Source: Rhodobacterales bacterium HKCCSP123
Lineage (GTDB): Bacteria > Pseudomonadota > Alphaproteobacteria > Rhodobacterales > Rhodobacteraceae
Assembly: GCA_015689745.1 (NCBI GenBank)
Contig: WVSO01000020.1
Coordinates: forward strand, 1 to 45,902
Length of the DNA stretch: 45,902 nt
Direction of reading: 5' to 3'
This document shows positions 34,119 through 41,901 of this stretch, piece after piece; position 1 is the first letter of the stretch; the number at the start of each line of letters is the position of its first letter. A program made the translations under genes and the position numbers. Under the pieces are notes generated by a model, which did not search any database, was not told the DNA's origin, and was given only the letters and a program-made list of their open reading frames with translations.

Positions 34119-34295
34119 ATGATCCGCACCAATCTCGCCGCCCTCGCCCTTCTGGCCGCGACCGCCCCCGTCCATGCGCATGAGGCCGGCGGCCTTGCGC
34201 ATCTCCACCCCCACGGGACCGAGGCGGCGCTGGCCGCCCTTGCCCTGTTCGTCGGCGCGGTCTTCCTCTGGCGCGCCGTCACGCGCAACCGGTAA
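34119..34295 (+). CDS. 58-aa membrane peptide with periplasmic His stretch
   Basis: The ATG lies 3 bp after the stop of the His-rich gene. The protein has a signal-like start (MIRTNLAALALLAATAPVHA), a short histidine segment HAHEAGGLAHLHPHG, and one membrane helix ALAALALFVGAVFLWRA ending in RNR. If the signal is cleaved, the His-rich part becomes the mature periplasmic N-terminus. A HEAGGLAHLHPHG-like start is also reminiscent of HupE/UreJ-type nickel proteins, but this one is far too short for that family. A role in periplasmic nickel binding for the guanidine hydrolase system is inference. Confidence 0.75.
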   Translation: MIRTNLAALALLAATAPVHAHEAGGLAHLHPHGTEAALAALALFVGAVFLWRAVTRNR

Positions 34296-34303
34296 GCACC
34301 CCC

Positions 34304-34334
34304 GCGGGCGTCCTCCTCAACCGATGACGCCCGC
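34304..34334. terminator. Stem-loop between convergent operons
   Basis: GCGGGCGTC (34304-34312) pairs perfectly with GACGCCCGC (34326-34334), a 9-bp stem with a 13-base loop. It lies 9 bp after the last gene of the guanidine operon and spans the stop codon of the convergent CoA-transferase gene. It can act in both directions; there is no T-tract. Confidence 0.55.
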
Positions 34335-35507
34335 CGCCCTCAGCGCCGCGATCTCATCGGCGCCGTATCCCGCCTCGGCCAGCACATCCCCCGTTTGTGC
34401 GCCGAGGTCGGGAACCGGGTGGCGCACCGAAAGCGGCGTCTCCGAGAACTTGACGGGAAACCCCGTCATCCTCACCGTCCCATGCCCCGGATGCGGCACC
34501 TCCAGCACCATCTCCTGCGCCGCGACCTGCGGGTCGGCCAGCGCCTCGGTCACGCTCTGCACCTTGCCGCAGGGCACGCCCGCGGCGTTCAGCCGCTCGA
34601 TCCAATGGGCTTGCGTCTCGCGGCCGACGGCCTCGTTCACCAGCGCGTTCAGCGCGGCCCGGTTCTCGACGCGGGCGGCGTTCTGCGAAAACCGCGGATC
34701 GTCCAGCAGCTCCGACAGGCCGATTTCCTTCAGGAACCGCGCGACGAAGACATCGGTCGAGGGCGAGACCGCGATATCCCCGTCGCTGGCCCGGAACAGG
34801 CCGTAGGGCGCGACGATGGGATGATCGTTGCCCGTCGGCACCGGGTCGCGCCCCGTGGCCAGCGCGCCCGAGGACATGTAGGCCATCATCGAGATGATGG
34901 ACATCATCATCGAGGCCTCGACCCGCTGCGCCGGTCCCCCCCGCTCGCGCCCACGCAGGGCCGCGACAGCCCCCAGTGCCGCGTAAAGCCCCGCGATGAG
35001 GTCGGTCAGCGGCGGCCCCGTCCTGAGCGGCCCGGTCTCGGGCGTGCCGTTCGTCGCCATGTAGCCCGACATCGCCTGCGCGATGAAGTCGAAGGCCGGG
35101 CGGTCGGCATAGGGCCCGGTCGAGCCGTAGCCGTTCACGCTGACCACGATCAGGTCGGGGTTGATCGCGGCCAGCCGCGCCTCGGTCAGGCCCATCTCGT
35201 CCAGCACGCCGGGGCGGTAGTTCTCGGTCAGGATGTCGGCCTCGGCCAACAGCCGCTCCAGCACCGCCAAGCCCGCAGGGTTCCGCAGGTCCAGCGCGAC
35301 CGAGCGCTTGTTGCGGTTGAAGCCCGCGAAATACCACGACAGCCCGTCGCGGATATGCCCCTGCCCCCGCACCGGGTCGCCGCCCTTCGGGCTTTCGATC
35401 TTGATCACCTCCGCGCCCAGGTCGCCAAGGATCATGGAACAGAACGGCCCCGACAGGATGCGCGTCAGGTCCACGACCCGGACGCCGGACAAGGGAAGCG
35501 CGCTCAT
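34317..35507 (-). CDS. CaiB/BaiF family CoA-transferase (family III)
   Basis: The 396-aa protein transfers CoA between carboxylic acids without a free acyl-CoA intermediate. The N-terminus GVRVVDLTRILSGPFCSMILGDLGAEVIKIE is typical. The catalytic Asp is D169 in TGPPLTDLIAGL, and KRSVALDLRNPAGL binds CoA. Its ATG overlaps the stop of the lyase gene (ATGA), so the two form one operon. It probably activates the acid that the lyase then cleaves; donor and acceptor are unknown. Confidence 0.92.
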   Translation of the reverse strand: MSALPLSGVRVVDLTRILSGPFCSMILGDLGAEVIKIESPKGGDPVRGQGHIRDGLSWYFAGFNRNKRSVALDLRNPAGLAVLERLLAEADILTENYRPGVLDEMGLTEARLAAINPDLIVVSVNGYGSTGPYADRPAFDFIAQAMSGYMATNGTPETGPLRTGPPLTDLIAGLYAALGAVAALRGRERGGPAQRVEASMMMSIISMMAYMSSGALATGRDPVPTGNDHPIVAPYGLFRASDGDIAVSPSTDVFVARFLKEIGLSELLDDPRFSQNAARVENRAALNALVNEAVGRETQAHWIERLNAAGVPCGKVQSVTEALADPQVAAQEMVLEVPHPGHGTVRMTGFPVKFSETPLSVRHPVPDLGAQTGDVLAEAGYGADEIAALRAAGVIG

Positions 35508-36469
35508 CCCGCCGCCGTCGCCGTCAGGCCCGGATCGTAGCGCCTGAGGCGCGGGCCGGACTTGATCACCTGCCCCGGCAGCTCGCGCCCGATCACGCCT
35601 TGCGTGAGCTTCGCCGCCTCGATCATCTTCTCCAGGTCGACGCCGGTGTCATAGCCGCTTTCGTTCAGCAGGTAGACCAGGTCCTCGGTGCAGATATTGC
35701 CCGTGGCCCCCGCGGCGAAGGGGCAACCGCCAAGCCCGCCGACCGAGGCGTCGTAATGCGTCACCCCCTCGGCCAGCCCCGTCATCACGCAGGCCAGGCC
35801 GACGCCGCGGGTGTTGTGGAAATGCAGGCCGATGCCCAGCCCCGGCGCCTCGGCCCTTATCGCCTGCACCGCGGCGCACACCGTGCTGGGCGTGGCCATG
35901 CCGGTGGTGTCGCCGAGGCCCACGGACGTCGCGCCAAGCTCTTGATATCGCTTTGCGATCTTCGCCACCTGCTCGGGCGGCACGACCCCTTCGAAGGGGC
36001 AGCCGAAGGCCGTGGCGATGCCCCCCTCGATCTTGACGCCCGCGCGGATCAGCATTTCGCAGACCGCCTCGAAATCCCGCAAGGAGGCGTCGATCGTCCG
36101 GTTCACGTTCTTCAGGTTATGCGTCTGCGACGCCGACACGACCGTGTGGACCGCATCCACCCCCGCCCCCGCCGCGCGCTCCGCGCCGCGCAGGTTCGGG
36201 ATCAGCGCCGTGATCACCGCCCCCTCGGGCCGGTCGATGCCCGCCAGCACCGCCTCGGCATCGGCGAGTTGCGGCACGGCGCGCGGGCTGACGAAACTGG
36301 TGACCTGCATGTGACGCAAGCCGGCGGCGAACAACGCGTTGACGATCTCGATCTTCTTGTCGGTCGGGATGAAGGCGGCCTCGATCTGGAACCCGTCGCG
36401 CGGCCCCACCTCGCAGATCGTGACGCGGGCGCCCTCGGGCACGGGGGCAACTGCTGCGGCGCTGGCCAT
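35504..36469 (-). CDS. Hydroxymethylglutaryl-CoA lyase family protein
   Basis: This TIM-barrel lyase cleaves a 3-hydroxy-3-methyl acyl-CoA, classically HMG-CoA to acetoacetate and acetyl-CoA. Motifs are ICEVGPRDGFQIEA (catalytic Asp and metal site, 18-31), LHFHNTRGVG (metal-binding histidines) and the signature GGLGGCPFAAGATGNICTED with the catalytic Cys. The ATG at 36467-36469 has GAGGAG at the right spacing and gives 321 aa; ATG 36475 is too close to it. The CoA-transferase and TTT transporter around it imply catabolism of an imported branched acid rather than leucine degradation. Confidence 0.92.
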   Translation of the reverse strand: MASAAAVAPVPEGARVTICEVGPRDGFQIEAAFIPTDKKIEIVNALFAAGLRHMQVTSFVSPRAVPQLADAEAVLAGIDRPEGAVITALIPNLRGAERAAGAGVDAVHTVVSASQTHNLKNVNRTIDASLRDFEAVCEMLIRAGVKIEGGIATAFGCPFEGVVPPEQVAKIAKRYQELGATSVGLGDTTGMATPSTVCAAVQAIRAEAPGLGIGLHFHNTRGVGLACVMTGLAEGVTHYDASVGGLGGCPFAAGATGNICTEDLVYLLNESGYDTGVDLEKMIEAAKLTQGVIGRELPGQVIKSGPRLRRYDPGLTATAAG

Positions 36470-36594
36470 GTCCATCACTCCTCTGGTCGGGCCCCTGATC
36501 GAGGCTGATCGCGCGCATGATGCCCCGCCGGAAATCCGCGCTTCAAGGGGATGAACCATAGACATCGCCAACAATGGGCCAGCCATGAATTTCC

Positions 36595-36604
36595 GTGATA
36601 TCAC
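36595..36604. promoter_or_regulatory. Palindrome in the lyase-tctC divergent promoter region
   Basis: GTGATATCAC is a perfect 10-bp palindrome embedded in CCGTG...CACGG symmetry (36593-36612), within the 220-bp gap between the divergent lyase operon and tctC. It is a reasonable operator for the LysR gene at the end of the tct operon. The assignment is inference. Confidence 0.4.
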
Positions 36605-36689
36605 CCCCACGGCGCCCGGAACCCCCCTTGAAAAACGCCGCAGGATCGCATCCCCTCACCCTCGGGTTTTTACTGGGAGGAGAAAACCG

Positions 36690-37664
36690 ATGATCTTTCG
36701 CAGCCTGACATCCGTGAAGCTGGGGGCCGCGCTGGCCGCCACGATGACGCTGACGGCCCTGCCCGCCAGCGCGACCGAATGCATCGCGCCCTCGAACCCC
36801 GGCGGCGGCTGGGATTTCACCTGCCGCACCATCGGCCGCATCCTGAGCGAGCTGGAGCTGGTCGACGGCAACGTGCAGGTCACCAACATGCCCGGCGGCG
36901 TGGGCGCCGTGACCTTCGCCATGGTCGCCGCCGAGCGCGCCGATGACGCCGACCTGATCGTCGCCACCTCGACCGTCGGCATCACCCAGATCGCGCAGGG
37001 CCGCTACCCCGCCCCGCTCGAGACGATGCGCTACCTCGCCATGCTGGGCGCCGACGTGGGCGTGATCGCGGTCGACAACGACAGCCCGATCCAGACGCTG
37101 GCGCAGCTCAACGAGGCGATGGCCGCCGACCCGACCAGCCTTGTCACCGCGGGCTCCTCGGGCGCGGGTGGCTGGGACCACATCCGCCTTCTGATGGTCG
37201 CGCAGGAAGCGGGCGTCGAAGACCTCGGCGCGATCCGCTGGGTGCAGTTCGACGGCGGCACCGATGCCGTCACGCAGATGATGGGCGGTCAGATCGACGT
37301 GGTCTCGACCGACCTGGGCGAGATCGCGGGCTTCGTCGAGTCGGGCGACATCCGCATCCTCGCTGCCCTCAGCGACGAGCCGATCCCGGCCTTCCCCGAT
37401 GTGCCCACCGCCGTCAGCCAGGGCGTCGACGTGATCGGCTACAACTGGCGCGGCCTCTACACCGGCGGCCAGGTGACCGACGAGCAGTACGCCGAGTGGG
37501 TCTCGAAGCTGGAAACGCTCTACAACTCGCCCGAGTGGCAGGAGGCGGCCACCGCATCCGGCCTCGTCCCGATCTGGCGCGGCGGCGACACCTTCGAAGC
37601 CTTCGTCCGTGAGCAGGCGCAGGTGATGGAGCAGATCTCGCGCGATATCGGCGTCATCGAATGA
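36690..37664 (+). CDS. tctC: TTT transporter substrate-binding protein (TctC family)
   Basis: The 324-aa periplasmic protein has a signal peptide ending TALPASA near residue 29. The Bug/TctC fold shows in CIAPSNPGGGWDFTCRTIGRIL, VTNMPGGVGAVTFAM and the FPDVPTAVSQGVDVIGYNWRG segment. An excellent GGGAGGAG site precedes the ATG at 36690. It delivers a carboxylate to the TctA/TctB membrane subunits. The ligand is unknown, but the divergent CoA-transferase and lyase suggest a di- or tricarboxylate such as a 3-hydroxy-3-methyl acid. Confidence 0.93.
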   Translation: MIFRSLTSVKLGAALAATMTLTALPASATECIAPSNPGGGWDFTCRTIGRILSELELVDGNVQVTNMPGGVGAVTFAMVAAERADDADLIVATSTVGITQIAQGRYPAPLETMRYLAMLGADVGVIAVDNDSPIQTLAQLNEAMAADPTSLVTAGSSGAGGWDHIRLLMVAQEAGVEDLGAIRWVQFDGGTDAVTQMMGGQIDVVSTDLGEIAGFVESGDIRILAALSDEPIPAFPDVPTAVSQGVDVIGYNWRGLYTGGQVTDEQYAEWVSKLETLYNSPEWQEAATASGLVPIWRGGDTFEAFVREQAQVMEQISRDIGVIE

Positions 37665-38092
37665 GCGTAAGGATCCTGGGCGTCGCGATCTTCGTGATCG
37701 CGGCGCTCTACACCCGGCAGGCGGGGACCTATGCCGTCACCTTCGGCGATGTGCTGGGGCCGACGGTCTTCCCGATCATCGTGGGCATTCCCATGATGAT
37801 CCTCTCCGCCTCGCTGGTGGTGTTCCCGACGGGGCAGGTCGACTGGCCTGCCCCGCAACGGATGGGACGGCAGGCGGCCGCCCTTGCCGTGCTGGTGGGC
37901 TACACCATGACGCTCGAGCCGCTTGGCTTTCCGCTCGCCACCTTCGCGCTCATCGCGCTGATCGGCATCATCCTCGGCGGTGCGCCGTGGAAGGCCGTCG
38001 TGCTGGGCGCGGTGATGGCGCCCGCGCTCTGGGCGCTCTTCGACCAGGTGCTGGGCCTGCCGCTCGATTTTCTGGGTGAACTCTTCGTCTGA
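37661..38092 (+). CDS. tctB: TTT transporter small membrane subunit (TctB family)
   Basis: The 143-aa protein has four hydrophobic segments, including ILGVAIFVIAALYTRQAG, VFPIIVGIPMMILSASLVVF and FPLATFALIALIGIILGG, which is the TctB layout. Its ATG overlaps the tctC stop (ATGA). It forms the small subunit of the secondary, ion-driven transporter. Sequence conservation in this family is low; the assignment relies on topology and position between tctC and tctA. Confidence 0.9.
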   Translation: MSVRILGVAIFVIAALYTRQAGTYAVTFGDVLGPTVFPIIVGIPMMILSASLVVFPTGQVDWPAPQRMGRQAAALAVLVGYTMTLEPLGFPLATFALIALIGIILGGAPWKAVVLGAVMAPALWALFDQVLGLPLDFLGELFV

Positions 38093-38120
38093 GACCGGAC
38101 GGGGACAAGGGATCGTAGAC

Positions 38121-39638
38121 ATGGAAATCCTGTCGCTTCTGGGCCAAGGCTTCGTCGTCGCGGCGACGCCGCTCAACATCGGCCTCCTGCTGATGGGCTG
38201 CTTCATCGGCACGCTTCTGGGCGCGCTGCCCGGCCTCGGCCCGGTGAACGGGGTGGCGGTGCTGATCCCGCTGACCTTCGCCTTCGGCTTCGATCCCACC
38301 TCCTCGATGATCCTGCTCTGCGCGGTCTATTTCGGCTGCATGTACGGCGGGCGGATCAGCTCGATCCTGCTGAACATCCCCGGCGACGAACCGGCGATCA
38401 TGACCACGCTCGACGGCTACCCGATGGCCGTGCAGGGCCAGGCCGCGAACGCGCTCGCCATCTCCGGCGTCGCCTCCTTCGTGGGGGCGACCATCGCGGT
38501 GCTCGGCCTGTCGCTCTTCGCGCCCGTGCTGGCGCGCGCCGCGATCCACTTCGGCCCGGCCGATTATTTCGCCCTCTACATCCTCGCCTTCGCCACCATC
38601 GGCGGCATCGCGGGCGTGGACCCGCGCAAGACGCTTCTGTCGGCGCTGATCGGCCTGTTGCTGGCGACCGTGGGCCTCGACCCGATCTCGGGCGTGCCGC
38701 GCTACACTTTCGACAGTTTCCACCTCTACGACGGGATCGAGCCCATCGTGGCCCTCGTGGGTCTCTTCGCGATCTCGGAAATCCTGATGCTGCTGGAGAT
38801 GCACCTCAAGGACCGGCCCAAGGCCATCCCCGTGGGCAGCTGGCTGCCGCAATGGGGGGCGATCTGGAAGACGCGCGCGGCGATGCTGCGCGGCTCAGGC
38901 GTGGGCTTCGTCGCGGGGGTCCTGCCCGGCGCGGGGGCCTCGCTGGGGTCCTTCATGGCCTATGTCGCGGAAAAGCAGTGGTCCAACAAGAAAGGCACCT
39001 TCGGCAAGGGCGACCCGCGCGGCGTGGCCGCCCCCGAAGCGGGCAACAACGCCGCCTCGGGCGGTGCGCTGATCCCGATGCTGTCGCTGGGCGTGCCCGG
39101 ATCGGGCACCACCGCCGTTCTGCTTGCCATGCTCATCTCGCTGAACGTGCAGCCGGGGCCCCTCCTGTTCGAGCGTCAGCCCGATCTGGTCTGGGGCCTC
39201 GTCGCCTCGCTCTACATGGCGAACATCGCGCTCCTGATCCTGAACCTGCCGATGATCGGCATCTTCACGCGGCTGATGATGACGCCCACATGGGCGCTGA
39301 TGCCGGTCGTCGCCGCCGTCACCTTTGTCGGCGTCTACGGCATCTCGAACTCGGTCTTCGACCTCGAGATGATGGTGGCCTTCGGGGTCATCGGCTACGT
39401 CCTGCGCAAGATGGACGTGAGCCTCGTGCCGCTCGTCCTCGGCCTCCTGCTCGGCGGCGACATGGAGCGCAACCTGCGCCGCGCGATGTCGATCTCGGAC
39501 GGCGACTGGTCCATCCTGATCGCCAGCCCCATCTCCATCGGCCTCTACATCCTGACCGCGGGCTTCCTCGTGCTCTCGGTCTGGCTCGCCGTGCGCGACC
39601 ACAGGCAGACCCAGGCCGAGCGCCTGACCGAAGGGTGA
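38121..39638 (+). CDS. tctA: TTT transporter large membrane subunit (TctA family)
   Basis: The 505-aa protein has about 11-12 membrane segments. The TctA motifs GALPGLGPVNGVAVLIPLTF and MYGGRISSILLNIPGDEPA (residues ~45-105) are seen, with the repeated half LPGAGASLGSFMAYVAEKQW and GNNAASGGALIPMLSLGVPG in the middle. The ATG at 38121 is chosen, 28 bp after tctB. Its stop overlaps the GTG of the LysR gene, so the regulator belongs to the same transcript. Confidence 0.95.
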   Translation: MEILSLLGQGFVVAATPLNIGLLLMGCFIGTLLGALPGLGPVNGVAVLIPLTFAFGFDPTSSMILLCAVYFGCMYGGRISSILLNIPGDEPAIMTTLDGYPMAVQGQAANALAISGVASFVGATIAVLGLSLFAPVLARAAIHFGPADYFALYILAFATIGGIAGVDPRKTLLSALIGLLLATVGLDPISGVPRYTFDSFHLYDGIEPIVALVGLFAISEILMLLEMHLKDRPKAIPVGSWLPQWGAIWKTRAAMLRGSGVGFVAGVLPGAGASLGSFMAYVAEKQWSNKKGTFGKGDPRGVAAPEAGNNAASGGALIPMLSLGVPGSGTTAVLLAMLISLNVQPGPLLFERQPDLVWGLVASLYMANIALLILNLPMIGIFTRLMMTPTWALMPVVAAVTFVGVYGISNSVFDLEMMVAFGVIGYVLRKMDVSLVPLVLGLLLGGDMERNLRRAMSISDGDWSILIASPISIGLYILTAGFLVLSVWLAVRDHRQTQAERLTEG

Positions 39639-40531
39639 GCGCGGGCTACGACCTGACCACGCTCGCGCTCTTCCGCAGCGTGGCGGCGACGGGCAGCATC
39701 GCGCATGCCGCGGCCCGGGCGGGGCTCGTGCCCTCCGCCGTGTCGAAGCGCATCGCCGACCTCGAGGCGCAGGTCGGCGCGCCCCTTTTCCACCGCCACC
39801 GCCGCGGCGTGGACCTCACACCCGCAGGCGCCGACCTCCTCCGCCATGCCGAGGCGATCGGCCGCGCGGTCGATCACATGACCGCCGAGATGGCCGCCCA
39901 TGCCACCGGCCGCCGGGGCACGATCCGGGTCGCCGCCAACAGCAGCGCCATCTCGCAATTCCTGCCCGAGGACCTGGCCGAGTTCGTCACCGCCCAGCCC
40001 GGGATCCAGCTCCAGCTGACCGAAATGACCAGCCTCGAGGTGATCGAGGCCGTCCGCACGGGCCGCGCCGATCTCGGCGTCTACAGCGCCCTGACCGAGG
40101 CGCCGGGCCTGACCACCCTGCCCTACCGCCGCGACACGCTCGTCGTCGTCACGCCCGCCGACCACCCGCTTGCCGCGCGCCGCGGCCTGACCCTGGCCGA
40201 GATCGCCGCCGAGCCCTTCGTCGCCCTGCAGACCGGCAGTTCGATCCAGGCCTTTCTCGACCGCCGCGCGGACCAGGTCGGCGCGCGCATCCGCACGCAG
40301 GTCGCGGTGCAAAGCTTCGACGGCGTGCGCCGCATGGTTCAGGCGCGCCTCGGCATCGCCGTCCTGCCCTTCGGCGCGGTCGAGCCCTATCTCGACGCCA
40401 CCCGCCTTGCGATGGTGCCGCTCGACGAACCCTGGGCCACCCGCGACCTGCTCATCGCCATCCGCGACCGTGCGGCCCTCGGCCCGCAGGCCGCGGCGCT
40501 CATCACCACCCTGACCGGGCAGCCGGTCTGA
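39635..40531 (+). CDS. LysR-family transcriptional regulator
   Basis: The start is GTG at 39635, in a GTGA overlap with the tctA stop, giving 298 aa. The winged helix-turn-helix is at the N-terminus (SIAHAAARAGLVPSAVSKRI then DLEAQVGAPLFHRHRRGVDLTPAG). The C-terminal periplasmic-binding-like effector domain runs from residue 90. It probably controls the tct operon and the divergent CoA-transferase/lyase genes in response to the transported acid or its CoA ester. The translational coupling to tctA is unusual for LysR genes, which are often divergent. Confidence 0.93.
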   Translation: MSAGYDLTTLALFRSVAATGSIAHAAARAGLVPSAVSKRIADLEAQVGAPLFHRHRRGVDLTPAGADLLRHAEAIGRAVDHMTAEMAAHATGRRGTIRVAANSSAISQFLPEDLAEFVTAQPGIQLQLTEMTSLEVIEAVRTGRADLGVYSALTEAPGLTTLPYRRDTLVVVTPADHPLAARRGLTLAEIAAEPFVALQTGSSIQAFLDRRADQVGARIRTQVAVQSFDGVRRMVQARLGIAVLPFGAVEPYLDATRLAMVPLDEPWATRDLLIAIRDRAALGPQAAALITTLTGQPV

Positions 40532-40549
40532 CCGAGGAAAGGACACCCC

Positions 40550-40939
40550 ATGGGAACCTTCGACGAAGACCTGTTCGAAAAGGGCCTCGCCCGCCGCAAG
40601 GCGACGCTGGGCGACGACTATGTCCAGAAAAGCATCGACAGCGCCGACGACCTGACCCGCGGCTTCCAGGAGGCGATGACCGCCTGGTGCTGGGGTTTCG
40701 GCTGGGGCGATGACGCGATCGACGCGAAGACGCGCAGCCTGATGAACCTCGCCATGCTGGGCGCGCTCGGCAAGATGCATGAATGGGAACTGCACTGCCA
40801 CGGCGCCCTGAACAACGGGGCCACACCCGAACAGATCCGCGCCGCCTGCCACGCGGTCGCCATCTACTGCGGCGTGCCGCAGGCGCATGAGTGTTTCCGC
40901 GTGGCGCGCAAGGTGCTGGAGGAGCGCGGGCTGTTGTAA
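40550..40939 (+). CDS. Carboxymuconolactone decarboxylase-like protein
   Basis: The 129-aa protein is a single PcaC/AhpD-like domain: FGWGDDAIDAKTRSLMNLAMLGALGK, then WELHCHGALNNGATPEQIRA and VAIYCGVPQAHECFRVARKVL. It lacks the CxxC redox motif of AhpD, so a decarboxylase or lactone-binding role is more likely than peroxidase. AGGAAAGGA precedes the ATG. It follows the LysR gene by 18 bp and is probably part of the same catabolic unit; its substrate is unclear. Confidence 0.88.
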   Translation: MGTFDEDLFEKGLARRKATLGDDYVQKSIDSADDLTRGFQEAMTAWCWGFGWGDDAIDAKTRSLMNLAMLGALGKMHEWELHCHGALNNGATPEQIRAACHAVAIYCGVPQAHECFRVARKVLEERGLL

Positions 40940-40951
40940 GGAAATAGGCCG

Positions 40952-41440
40952 TTAGGAATATGGTTGCCCGAGTCTTATGGACATGGCCTGTTCCGAGACA
41001 CCGAAGAGCCGCGCCATCTCGACAACGTTGTCTCCCAGTCTGTCGCGCTCTCTCATGATGGCCTCACGCGGCATGAGAAGGTTAGCGGCAAACTTGTTGG
41101 CTTCGGTCTCTTCTTTCGGTCCGATCAGGGTATTGTGGTATTTTCCGGCCTCTGTGCTGCGATATGCTCGATCATCGTCAAGGCCATCTCCGACCAGATG
41201 GCGGTGAAGCATGTAATGCCCCAGTTCATGTGCCAACGTGAACCTTTGGCGGGTGTCCGGATCGAGCGCATTGATCGTAACGAGAAAACTGCCGCGGTCA
41301 CGTTCAAGCATTCCTGAAATCCCGGCAGGCAGGAAGGCCGACTTCAATCCAATGCCGAGCCGTGCGGGCAGAGACGTCACGGGTACCGGAATAGTGCGCC
41401 GCGCAGCCGACAGAATGTCCCATTGATCAGAGAGGTTCAT
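40952..41440 (-). CDS. ImmA/IrrE-type metallopeptidase
   Basis: The 162-aa protein carries the zinc motif RFTLAHELGHYMLHRH (HELGH at 71-75) and a third-ligand region KEETEANKFAANLLMP (likely E113). This is the compact ImmA/IrrE family that cleaves phage-type or stress repressors. A short C-terminal helix-turn-helix-like segment (EMARLFGVSEQAMSIRL) may recognise its target or DNA. No repressor gene lies beside it. It overlaps the upstream membrane-protein gene by 4 bp. GC is lower than in flanking genes, suggesting recent acquisition. Confidence 0.88.
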   Translation of the reverse strand: MNLSDQWDILSAARRTIPVPVTSLPARLGIGLKSAFLPAGISGMLERDRGSFLVTINALDPDTRQRFTLAHELGHYMLHRHLVGDGLDDDRAYRSTEAGKYHNTLIGPKEETEANKFAANLLMPREAIMRERDRLGDNVVEMARLFGVSEQAMSIRLGQPYS

Positions 41441-41778
41441 CGGCTTTTTCCCTCACCATTATCCTGCGCGACTGCCATCCGATCAGCAACCTCATCGGTT
41501 ACGTCTTCAGAGCCCAGAAATGACCGGTAGGCTTCCATCAAATCAGGCAACTCTCGCTGCAGGTACTCGTTGGTTACGCGTTCGGCGGTCGCCTCGGCGG
41601 TTTCCTTTGCCTGAGCTATCGCCTGAGTACGTGCGATGGACCTGAAATTCAGAAACGCAAATATGCCACCAAGCACCAAGATGGTGCTTACGATGGCCAA
41701 AAGCAACGAGACAAAGTCGAGCCGCCCTGTCTGCGCAGCAAACTCGACCACTGAGGTCACGACCTCGTCACCATTCAT
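41437..41778 (-). CDS. Small membrane protein with cytoplasmic coiled coil
   Basis: The 113-aa product has one membrane helix (VSLLLAIVSTILVLGGIFAF, about 23-42). A long Ala/Glu/Lys helix follows (AIAQAKETAEATAERVTNEYLQ), predicted coiled coil, with an acidic tail. No known family is recognised. Its stop overlaps the ATG of the ImmA-like gene, so the two proteins are made together. It may anchor or sense for the peptidase, or be its substrate. Low GC and the pairing suggest a horizontally acquired two-gene module. Confidence 0.7.
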   Translation of the reverse strand: MNGDEVVTSVVEFAAQTGRLDFVSLLLAIVSTILVLGGIFAFLNFRSIARTQAIAQAKETAEATAERVTNEYLQRELPDLMEAYRSFLGSEDVTDEVADRMAVAQDNGEGKSR

Positions 41779-41877
41779 CGGGCATCCTCCCGCGTGCAGG
41801 AATAGTTCGATACACCTTAACGTTCAATAAACGCAGACAATTCTCCCGCGCCCCCCACGCGGCGGCTTGCGCGCCCC

Positions 41878-41899
41878 CCGTGAAAAGGTATTTTCACGG
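41878..41899. promoter_or_regulatory. Palindromic operator at the RpiR gene
   Basis: CCGTGAAAA-GGTA-TTTTCACGG has perfect 9-bp arms and ends two bases before the regulator's ATG at 41902. It occupies the place of a ribosome-binding site, so the gene may be read from a leaderless or very short-leader transcript. A related GTGAAAA...TTTCAC repeat precedes the TRAP operon. An autoregulatory RpiR operator is the likely role. Confidence 0.65.
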
Positions 41900-41901
41900 G
41901 C

